Source: Ditylenchus dipsaci
Lineage: Eukaryota > Nematoda > Chromadorea > Rhabditida > Anguinidae
Length of the DNA stretch: 64,000 bases
Assembly (NCBI GenBank): GCA_004194705.1
Contig: SADC01000447.1
Coordinates: 59,115 to 123,114 of the forward strand
Direction: 5' to 3'
The position numbers and the translations under genes are program-made. Below the pieces are notes generated by a model. That model saw nothing but the letters and a program-made list of their open reading frames with translations. It ran no database searches and had not been told where the DNA came from. This document shows, in pieces, positions 21,601-33,600 of this stretch. Each line of letters begins with the position of its first letter. Positions within the stretch are counted from its first letter, which is position 1.

Positions 21601-24600
21601 AGCAGAAGATATAGACGAGAAAGGCTATTGTGAAAAGAGTATAAAGTGATAGACAAGTATAGACTTTGGACATTTTTGTGAAAGATATTACTAACCTGTC
21701 TCCGAGATGCCATCCAAACTGCTATGGTTGAGCTGGTTTTGGGAGTTGGGTGTATCCGAAAAACATCTTGCGTCTCCGTTTAAATGAGTGCTGCAAATTT
21801 ATTTTATTGCTATCAAATTTAGGGTTATGGATACTACCTTGTGTCAGGACTTGTGAGGCTGCTGGAGCAAGAGAGTGTGGATTGAGAAGATTGTTGAGGC
21901 GGGGCGCATTTGCTTGAGTTAGATGACGAGCTTTTAATCGAGCTGGTGTTGTTGCCCGTCGGTTGCTGATGATGATGCTGATGCTGCTGCAGATGTGTTG
22001 ATGAATCCGCCCCGCCCATGCCTGAAAATTAAGCTTTGTAAAACCAGCTGGAGCGAATCTTCTTGAACACTGGTCTCCAGCCCGTATTAAATTCTGCGTA
22101 TCATCACTGCAGCCCATATTTACCTCACGGGCTTTATGCAAGTTACTACTTAAAATGTCAGCTTATCTGACAAACTAGACTAGGCGCAATGCCGAAAATA
22201 TGTAGTCGAACCTCCGATATAGTGACACTTCTCAAGTTCACTGTTTTTAAAAAATTGGGTACCACTATACCGGACACCGCGGAAATTAATGGCTAAAATT
22301 TATATGAATCCTTGAAATTTCTCGGACAGGCATAACCGCAAACATCTTAAAAAAGGCTTAAAAATCGAGGTAAAAAAGTGTCGGATCCAGTTGAGAGTCG
22401 AGCTTGAGGCTTGCCGCTATGTCGGAGGTTCGACGGTACTTTTTTCTAGGTTCTTAGCATCTCTGTACTTTTATTGGATGGTGTATAGATAACCTGCCTA
22501 AAGGGTGTAACTGTTGCTGTTGGAGGTGCAGTTGTTGTTGCTGCTGGTGATGTTGCATCATGGAGGCAGCATCCAACTGTTGGTTGTTGCCGTCCCCACT
22601 ACTCCCGCCGCCACCCACACTGCCTGACAGGTCCAGAAACCCCGATGTTGAGGAGGAAGATTGCAGGCTCTGCAACATTTGGTTAATTAATTTAAATGAT
22701 TTTTTTAATTCAAAATTTTTTCAATGCTCACTTTTTAAATATACAAATGTTTTTTTTGTAAAAAAAATGTCAAGAAATAAAGATTTCGGAAACTTTTAAG
22801 TTAAAGCGTTTTGCGGCATTTTGACTGTTTTGGGATTCTTGTAATTATTTTAATTGCATTTTTACAATTTTGAGAACCAATAAAGTATTTTGATTAAATG
22901 TTTTTTTCATGTAGTCTACAAGATCCTATTTACAGTCCGAAAATTTGGCGCAAAACAATAACCCTTCTCACCCTAAAAAGACAAGCCGCAAAGTAATGGA
23001 GCTGAACAAAGGGTTGCCTCAAAGCCTTCCCTTTTAGGGGACAGCAAAGGTCGTTAAATAATATGACCCTCAGTTATAGCAGTAGTAAAACCAACAGAAC
23101 AACAGTTATTAGGGTTGTTATTTACGGTCACTAAGCGGCAACTAAAGAAAGAGCCCGTTCAATCCCAAGTAACGACCTGTTAATAGGATAATAATCCATT
23201 TAGAGTGAATTAGAAATGGTATTTTAATTTTTATTCACAAAAAACTTGAGTTAAAAATAAGGCGTAATACGATTTGGCTTGCGAAAAACCTGAAAAGAGC
23301 CACAAAAAAGATTATTTCCGCCATGAGACACGAGTCACCAGGAAAAAAATTGAAATGTGCCACAGAAAACCTATGAAAAAGTCTGAAAAATGCAGTAAAA
23401 AAAATTTCCTGCCATATTTCATCCTTTTTGCAAATCAAATCAGCATAAGCCTGAAAATAGGCCAAAAATGTTTTCAAAACTTAAAATTGTACGGAGCAAT
23501 TAAACATCTCGATATCAGCCTAAAGTTTCCGCTATTTTGGGACGGATGAAAAATAAGCACCAGGAAACTTTAGAATTTGGTGTTTGGGTTACCGTCAACT
23601 CTGTATTTAAAAGAACCATGATTTTTGCGCGCAGCGGTTTTCCCCGCCAATTCAATTTTTCCTCAATCGTTGAACTTCTGTACGGATTTTCGCCTTGGTT
23701 TCTAACAAAATCATACCTGAAATAAAATTATAGGCCTTGGTTTATTAGAAACCAAGTTGAAAAATCCGTACAGAAGTTTAATGATTAGGAAAAAATTTTA
23801 ATTGGCCGGGGACAACCGCTGCTATGCAACCGCTCCAAAAATCATGGTCCTTTAACGAAGATTTTAATGGTTCCTTAGGAGTTCGTTGAATCGAGAGTAA
23901 GCTACTCGATGTAAAAAAGGTCAAGCTTAGGTATATATCTGCATTTGTACAACTTTTACTTAACAAACCTCATGATGTGTTTTTGTTGTTGCATACCTCC
24001 AGCATTTTCAGCCAGTGGCACGGACTGTGGTTCGTAGCCGCCGCCTACAGGTTGTTGCTGGTTATAATGCTGTTGCTGCTGCTGCATAGGAGTGGGTGCA
24101 CCCAAAGAGGGCGAACACGCAGATCCATCCCCTGGTGACATTTTCCCCATATGATGGTGGCCTGTTGACTACTGCCTGGGGCGTGGGTGCTTGGAGCTCG
24201 CTCTTCAGCCACCAGGTCCATCGGCATTTTAGTCTTCAAGGACTTGACATATCGCTCACAGAAGTTGTCGCACAATTCATGCACCTGAATAAAATTACTG
24301 TTTAATTTGATAAATATGCTATTTACTCCAAATTTCACCATAGATTAATAACTAATTTTTTTACATTAATTTTACAAATTTGGATATCTAGAGATATTTT
24401 TCCTTACAGTCTTTCGAAAGAAATTCCAACAATCGTCTCTTTTTACAGAATTAAAAAAATCCGAAAAGCTGTACAAATCGTCGTTTTGACCATAATTAGT
24501 GTTGGATTGATTCAGACTAAAAGCCTTTTTTTGCAGTTTACAGCTATTTTTATTGGTTTATAGTAGATTTTTTTATTTATAATAGCAGATGTGTCTACAT

Positions 24601-27600
24601 AGTTTTTTTGGCACAGTAGGAGATATTTGGTACCAAATGTCTTTTTCATTGAGAAAGAAGGTGGTGTTCATGCAAATAAATAGACCAAAACACATTTGAA
24701 GGATAAGAGCAGCGGCTGTTTTATTGGAAACTTGTCACAAACTTGTTTTTGTCGGTGTTTTTTCTCAAATTTGAGGTCGCTTCTTTTTTTATTGCTTTTT
24801 CCACAGTCAAATAATTAGTGGCAATGCAAAGCCGCTTTTCACTCATTGCAGGACAAAAAAAGCAGTTAATAAGTAAGTTTTGAGAAAACTTGAAGTTTAA
24901 TCTGATCTATCCACAGTTCTCTCACATCAATTTTTCTTGTCATTTTACAGTCGATCTACGTTATAAGGACTTTCAAAAAGTTCGTTCTAACTTAAGACCC
25001 GACACTTTTTTATCATAATTTAAAAGCTTTCCTTTTGGTCCTAAATATCGCAATGATTAGGATTTTGCCAATCGTCTAAAAAGAATCCTGTAACATATAA
25101 AAAACAAACCCCAATGTAACGACCTTCTTTGAAAAATAGAGTCACTATGACGGGGTTATTTTCGCAAGTAGCAAAATTGAAAGGTTTTTGAAAAACAATG
25201 GGCGAAATCGTAACCCTTACAATATTTCGGACCAAACTGCTGATAAAAACTGGCAAAAGACTTCAAAATTTGAGGCAAAAAAGTGTCGGACCCTAGACGG
25301 GAGAAAAGAAGAGTAAGAGATCAAATTGAGTGTTATTTTTTTTTTTAAAATCAGAAAAAAAAAATTAAAAAAAAATAAAAAAATAAAAAAAAATTAAAAA
25401 AAAAATACAAAAAAAAATCAGAAAAATCGCTAGTTTTTCTAAGATACTGAATTTTTTAAAAATATTTTCAAGTTTACTGTTAATTAGATTGAAAAGTTCG
25501 CTTTTGCCTCCAAACAAAATTCTTTTTATAAACTTTTCTGTGTTTTCGTTGAAATCAATAGTCCAAAAATTCAATTTTATCTTTAATTGACAGTTGCTTT
25601 TTCAAACTTCTTGCTCATATACACAATGACCTTTTTCTCCTCCTTCTCACCAAAAATAAATGGTTTCCTAATCAAAAGACAAAGATAAGTTTTATTCTAC
25701 CATAGTAGACATTGCAGTCGCCTGTGTTTGGTAAAGCAGGAGTTCCGCAACAATCTGTTGCTCATCTCCTCCTCCTTCTTCTTTACATTTCAAATAGCTC
25801 CACCGCCATAAGCAAAAAACTCTCTATTCTCGCAATCAATTAATTATTACTACTAAAAAGGCAAAAAATTGCTGGTGCCGATGCAGAAAAGTGCAGTGAG
25901 CAAATAGAAGAGAAAAAGTGTTTTGCTTTTCAAACAATTTAGATTTTATCATATGTAAAATTTTTTGAAGAGCGAAAATGGCGACGATGGAAAATATTAA
26001 GCAAAAAAATTAAGTTTTGTTGAACAAAAATGTTAAAATGGTATGATTGTCACCTTTTCCAGCTCCAACAGATGGTAGCGAAGCACCTGAATGGAGTTGA
26101 GCATCTAAAAACAGTTTTAGTTCATTTTGTATTACAGGCATGCAAGTGTAACAGGTGGTGCTTGCCCCATTTAGTTGAGGTTAGAAGAAAAAACAAACTG
26201 ACCAATGCATCAAGCTCTGGATTGGGTATGTACATTGGTTTGTCTCTTCGAATCTGCAAAATAATGGAATATTAGGTGGTGATAAACAATAATAAAATAT
26301 ACTTTTTTTTTCTGAAAATCTCGTTAAGATCTAAATTTTCGTCATTTTTCCTCCCCTTTTTATAGATTTATCCCAAGCAAGTTACCACCCATTTTGTAGC
26401 TTATCTCACTGGCTACAATTTAGGTAGTAATTTGAATGAAGAGTAGACTGTAAGAAATGAGTAAAAACACAACATCAAAGAAACGTCTTAAAACCAGGAG
26501 ATGCCTGTCTATTGTAGAAAATATGGTATATGTGGAGTAAGATCCAAATTGTATTTTTCCTTTTCGGTTCCTGGCTTTAGACAGGCCTTTTTCGACAAAC
26601 ATATTACATTTTATTAGTTCACTTCGAAAAACCAACCGTTTTAGTAAATTCCTGGAGATCCTCTGCAAAAGTAGAAGCGGAACAAACAGGGGCGTTATTC
26701 ATATCGCCGTCTCTGGATGGCTCTCTTGGTGTGGAGGTGGCTAGTTCGCACTTTTGGAAGAGCACTGTTAACAACGGGAACAGAGGGTGTCTGCAATATT
26801 ATTAGTGTCTTTACTGAGCAGCCTCTCTCAATATAACTCACGAGTAGATGAGCTGTTGTCTCGCTTCATTAGTTCACAAGCAGGATCAGCCCCGAGTGGA
26901 GTGGTCTCATTACCTGGCTGTCCCAGCATAAGCGCCGCGGTAGAAGGTGTGGAGTAGCCTGCAGCTGCCGCAATATTGAAGAAGTTGAGATTGGTTCCAG
27001 ACGAGGGGTCGCTGGTTGTTGCTGAACCAACGGCATACATGTCCGAGGTACTGCCTCCTCCAGACATGGGCGTAATGGAATATCCACCAGGCCCACCACT
27101 AGAGTCACCATACTGAAAGATTTTTATTTTTTAGAGATTTTATTGAAATTTTCGCAGTAAATATTGTTTTTTTAAGAGCATCCCTGTTACTAATCTGGCG
27201 GAAATTCTATATACCGTAAAAAGCAATTACACCAATTAATTCTTTTTTCGGTAATTTTTTTTATTGTGTTTGTCAAAAAAAACTCTTGTTGTTCATTTTA
27301 TTCATTAAATGTCTAGCAAAAGCAAAAAATATGGGATGGAAAAATTGAGTTGAGTTCGTCAACCAGGAGAATCCCACAATACTGAGCAGTACTGCCCAGA
27401 AGATGCTAGCATAGAAACACAGTATCAGGCTGAGCACCCAGTTTCGTATGATTTTGTTTTGGTTCACGGATATTTTTTAGTTCAGATTATCATTCTAAAG
27501 CTGTTCAAAAGTTCACTGCTTTTTTTCAATCAACATATTTTGCGCACTGTTTTCCCTTTCCTCATTCATCCCATCTGTCCACTTAATCTCGCCCAGCACC

Positions 27601-30600
27601 AAAACAGTGAGTCAAAACAAAGCCGCAGCCATGATCCCCTTCCAAATCATTTGCAATTGTAATGCATCCAGCAAGTTTACTCTCAGAAGTCATGCGGCAC
27701 AACCTCCCCCACCCCTCTATTAATCCTGTGCGCCTCGCTTCAAAAGAGGTGATTGGATTAGCATAATCTATGGGTGAAAATATTTTGGGGATATGTCCCC
27801 GCTGCAAATGTGCTGAAAAAGTGTCCTGAGGAAATATGTTGAGGTCGGGTCCCCCCCCCCTCTCCGAAATTTGTTTTAGCTGGCCACTCTCGAAGATTTA
27901 TGCCTGAGTATTCTTCTGCTTCAAATGCACTTCCCTTAATTTCAATCGATAAATAATTGGTTGGATGCTCTCCTGCTGCAGTGTAATTGAGACTTGTGGC
28001 AGGAGCAGGGAAGGGTAGCAGCTTGGGACTGATAATTCGTTTAACCAACAGCCTCCTGGACTCATTGACTCACACTTATGCACATACACACATCCTGATG
28101 ATGCTCTTTTGGTTTAGGTGCTTCAAAGTGGTTTTGAAATGAAAAAAATAAAAATGTGGGTATAGACAGGGCGTTTGAAATTTTTGATGCGCCAAATTTT
28201 TTTATTGATTGTAAAAAGAAAATAAAAAGTTTTTATAAAGAAAACTTAGAGCGAAAAATTCGGTTTAAAAGATATGTTAATAGGAAAAACGAATTTTTAG
28301 TGAAAATTAAAATTTTTGGTGTGATAATGCCTGTAAAACAAATTAGTTTGCATAAGTTTTCACCCAAAAACTGTCTCTCTCTTTTTTGATTTAAGAACCA
28401 AACGGTGTGAGTGGAGTCAAATCTGGATGTTCGATCTAAGAGCACCTTTGGCCGATCCTGAAGGAGGGTAGTCGAAAATCCAAAAATCCCTCTTTTCCAA
28501 TTGAAATTGTGTTAAAAACAACCCTATTTTTAATTTAAAGTGCTTTTTTCCAGCATTTTTTCTTGAAAAAGCCGTAAATCGATTATTTAAAAGTAATCAA
28601 CACATCATTTAAGAAGTGTTTATTTCTCCCCTAAGTTCTCACTTCGCTCTCTTTTTCAATAGCAGCAGCATCGATTGGAGCGAAGGTAGGTAGCGGGAGC
28701 AGGTTTTAATTTCCAAACATAACACTTACTCTTCCCCTCTTGATAATGATCTCTTTGACTGCAGCTACTACTGCTACCTCGCACACAGATCAAGAAAAGG
28801 AGATTGAGCATGATAAAGACTGGTCTCCCTCCCTTCTTCATTAAACTGATGATCTCCCTTTCTAGAACACTTCTCTCCTCTTCAAAAAGATACACAAAAA
28901 TCATCTTACTAATAACTTATCAAGAAAAAATCTTCTTCAATATATCCAACATGCCGTCCTGCCTTTTCAGAGAAAAAGAAACAAAAAAGTCGAAAATTAC
29001 AGACATAAAAATTAGAGTGATAGTAAAACATTTTTTTGCTTTTTTATACAAATTGTATAAATCGAAATTATAGGGCTACCACACTCTACAATTGTGGCCT
29101 TGTATTTAGTGAAACACTTTCACAAAAATTAGTGCGAAAAAATTCGAAATAGACCCACAGCGGAACTTTACAAGCTTGTTTTCACTCCATCAAGGAAGTT
29201 CGGTCTCATTGGATCGCCAATATGCGACTTTCAATAAAATTCGTTGATACAGTCGAACCTCCCAATAGTGTACACCCAAAAGTTCGTTCCCGCCTAGGGT
29301 CCGACACTTTTTTCATCTCAATTTTCTAATTTTTTGCTGTTTCTATTTTGACAGTCTGGCCGCAAATATCGTAAGGATTCCGATTTTACCGATCGTTTTT
29401 CATTTGCTTATACATTTTTTCTGTAAAAAAAGCAAAACCTCTATATAGTGCACACCACTTTGAAAATAAGATGTACACTATATAGAGGTTTTGCTTTTTT
29501 AGAGAAAAAATATATAGACAAATGAAAAACGATCGGTAAAATCGGAATCCTTACGATATTTGCGGCCAGACTGTCAAAATAGAAACAGCAAAAAATTAGA
29601 AAATTAAGATGAAAAAAGTGTCGGACCCTAGGCGGGGACGAACTTTTGGGTGTACACTATTGGGAGATTCGACTGTATCTCAAGCCCATGCCCAAAAAAG
29701 TTTGGATAAAAAGGCTGGTAAAGTATTGAAAAACCACAGGGGGGCCGAGACATTTTTAAAATTTCACGTTTTTCGAGGTTTTTCAATACTTTATTAGCCT
29801 TTTTATTTAAGCTTTTTGGGTAAAGGGCCGAGATCTTAATGAATTAAGTAAAAAGTGGGATATTGGCTATGGCTATTGGCTATCCAATTAGACGAAACTC
29901 TACTGGGAGAATGAAAAAAACAAGCTAGCGGGGCTCTTTTGTGAACAAAAATATTCATTAGTATTAAGGTTTTAGGCCCGCAGCTGGTTGTAAAAGTTGA
30001 TATTTCAGAGCTTATCTGACACTAAAGCAAAAAAATTTACAACTTGCTCACAGCAAAATATCAGCAAAATCAGGCTCAAACCTAGAAAAAAAACAGACGT
30101 CTACGTGAAAAATCGGTCAAATTTTTCTCGTTTCATTATCATAAAAAATTGTATACACAGCCATAAAAAATGGCAACATCACTACCACTTAAAAAAGAGC
30201 AGCAAAGGCATTGATGCAAAAAAGCAAATCAATAAGCAGCCAAAAGTCTGATAACACCTCCAAAAAAAGTCTGCACCGGCAAATTAAAATTTTGTGGACT
30301 CAGCAAAAAATAGGTTTAAATAGGAAGTGGGGGAGGCACTCATTCATTCAGTTTGCAAATAGAATCAGTCAGGGGAGGGGGTGCGCTAAGTTGACATGCA
30401 CGGGTGCTGCTGGGATGGTTGATCAATGCCGGAATATTTGAGGTGACAGCTAGGTGACAAGCGAGCCAGCCAGCAGCCCCACCCACCCACAAATACATCA
30501 CCAGCAATCAGTCAAGCACCGGGAGAAGCGCCCCAACCACACACACTCCTATTGCGCTTATTTCAACCAGCTTTATTATTTTCGCTGTTTTTATTTGGTG

Positions 30601-33600
30601 TTCTTGTGCTTATTTACCCCGATTTCGGTCATTCTTTGGCTTAGTTGTTAGCGTTTAGCATTTTGATTTTTCAGAATGATTTTGATCTAATTCTCCCATT
30701 GTGAATTTTTTTATTATTTTCACACCACTTTTTTTATCAAATATTAGTTTTGATAACACATTTTAAGCTGTGAATTTAATAACTATGAAAAGGGGAAAAG
30801 ATCATTCTCAATACTTTAGGATGCTCATTTTTGTCTTACCTGTCAACATTTTTGTATTTTTTTAAAAGGATTTGCTACTAGACATTTCGCATTCTCGAAA
30901 ATTCAAAAACCCCAATCTCTAATCCAGCCAGCCCAAAGCAAGTCTCGAAAACGCCATTTTCGGTAAATTTTGAAAAAAAGCAAAAGATTCACAAAAATTT
31001 TCATTATATCAAAATTGCACATAATTTATAATTTAATACCACTCCCGGCCAGGATCCCCGTTTTTTCAACAGGAATCCCGAATCCCGAAAGTTTTGAAAA
31101 TTCTAATGCCAATTCATGCCAGTACTTCAACTTTCCAAGCCAAGTTTTCTATATCTATTGTTTTGTAGCCAATAAAAAAAGCTTTGAGATGAGGTCAACT
31201 TTTTTTTGCTATTATCATCACAATTTTAATTTTAAATCATCTGTAACGACCCCAGAAATTAAAGCTGCATTTGTTTGCATCCTAAATCGCACTAAAAAAA
31301 TTCATCCTAAATCAGGTAAATAGCTGCTGACTTACCCTTTGGACATGCCTGAAAGTTGGTTTGTTGTTGCACTAGTAGTAGTTGGGTGGTGTAATTAATA
31401 GGTGGGGGAAGAAGAAGATTATTAGGTGATTGCTAAGAGTGATTTTACTCTTTTTTGATGGCTCGCCGAAGATTTACTGGCTCTTTTATAGTTTATTGGC
31501 GATCATGCAATAAATGTTTCCTTCTTTTTCTTTTTGTGCCTCTAGCCTGCAGGAGGGTGGTAGGCTAGCATACCAATCTGCTAATATAACTTACAATTTT
31601 GACAATTTTCGATATAGCAAGCATAGATAATAATTTCGACAACAAAGAAAAAATTTCAAAAAGTTGGATTGTGTGAGGAAAATAATTGTTTGGGCAAACA
31701 ACATTCTTTTGTCAAATAGTTCAAAAGATGACTACAGATTAGAGCATAACTACATGGGAGATAAGTGGATGACCATTATAAACGGGTATAAATGAGAAGA
31801 AGATGATATATAGATAGTGATGAATATCTGGGAACCCTGATCGTAAATGCCGAAAATACTTAGATGTATCGTTGTAGAGCCACATTAGCTACACGGTCCT
31901 GGTATTTGCTACCCAATGTATCAAGCGTTCAATTTTGTCCCAAAAGTCTTTAGGCTTACAACATTTAATTTTGATCTGAGAGTCTTTCGCTAATATTTTT
32001 AAGCTGAAAAATTGCGATGGATTAAAATCGAACGTTGTGAATCGGAAAACTTTTAGAAAAAAATCAACGACACGCCGATATTGGGTGAAAAATATCGTAG
32101 AATTTGAAAAAAGGTCAAATTGTGGAAATTTTGTTTTCGATTAAAACTTTTGAGCTTGCTTGGATATGCCCTCCCAAATCAAATTCGTTTCGAAACCTTC
32201 TTGAACATCATATAAATTTATTTCCAAAAAACCCGAAAAGTCAATTTTTGGTTTATCAGAACTCAAAGACAATGCATTTTTGAGCTTTTCAGGTGATATT
32301 AGGTGATAGTGTAGCCTTTAGAAATGTTTAAAAGACAAAATTGATTTAGAGTGGGTATATCCAAGTAGCGCCAAACTTTTTTATGTGAGAAGGTTGGTTG
32401 GGCTCACCACTGGTCATAACTAATGAAAAACCGTGTCTAGTTTCAGCAGCCTTAGCTCAATGGTAAAGCAGCAGATATCGGTGAAAGTTGTTCATGGGTT
32501 TGATTCTTATACCAGGCACACATTTTCCCTAGATTTTTAGTTCTGTACGAGCTTTGTGAGAAATGGGAAATAGCTGTTTCTTGAGAAAAAAACAATACTA
32601 AAACATAAGGGGTTTTGTCATGGTTGGGCTGGCAGCCTGCAAAAATCTATTTGGTTTACAGGCTTGTCTGTAATTTAGGGGTTCATGCTTCAATATTCTT
32701 TATAACTTTATATCAAAAAGTTCAAAAATATGCAACATTTGCTTTTTTAATCAAACAATCCAAAAAGTCGCAGAATATTTTTTTTCGCTCAACCATTAGA
32801 CTACTGTAGTAGTTAGTAATTCACCTCCATCAAAATCAATAAAACCAAGACGGGTGTTAATAAGCCAATTGATAATCCACTTACTTCCCCTTCTCGCTCC
32901 CCCCCCCATAATAATCAAATTGCACAAGACAACAATAAAACTTCTTCTTCCTCTCTCCACACACGCATTAAACAAAAGTGATGGCTGGAGTAGTACTCAG
33001 AGAAGAATTAATGGATGAGAATAAATTGGGGGAAGTGCTCCTGTCAAATCAATTGTGATACATAGACACACCTCATAACAGGCCAGGGTGGCTAGAGATC
33101 AGGCTGCTGCCAGCATCAAAAATAAATCATCCTCTGGAGCAGCCGCCCCTTATTTCGATAATAAGCTGGCTTGCAGCAGTTAGTTAGTCTTCTTCTCCAA
33201 CCGACCTCTCTGATTGTCAGGCAGGGGAAGTGACTGACAGTAGGCAGCCACTGGCGCCACACCACCACAAAAACTATTCTTCTCTTTTCTCTTTGCATTG
33301 TTAAATGAGCAGCAGTTGGTGGAGTAGGAGGGGCAGGCTAGTAGCAACTGCTCCTCTTTGACTTACTACAGGGTGTGCACTGTCAGGGGAAAAGGATGAA
33401 TATTTTTGTGCAGGTTTCAATCGAAATAGCTCGGAAATGTGTTTTACAAGCTCTTTCACCAATTTCAACGTTTTTGTTAAAATTTCATCCTCGGCTAAAC
33501 TCCCAGCCCTAAAAGCACCTAAAACAGGTTTTTCAATGTTTTAACACATCTCTCTTGTGAAAAACTAGTTTTGTTTATGACATTTTTTTTTAACGATTTG

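Noticed and set aside
24045..24160. Continuation of the Meis-domain frame as [18 protein letters not shown]...
   Set aside because: Composition changes abruptly, the frame ends at a stop, and the alternative frame is Q/G-rich and joins the next exon.
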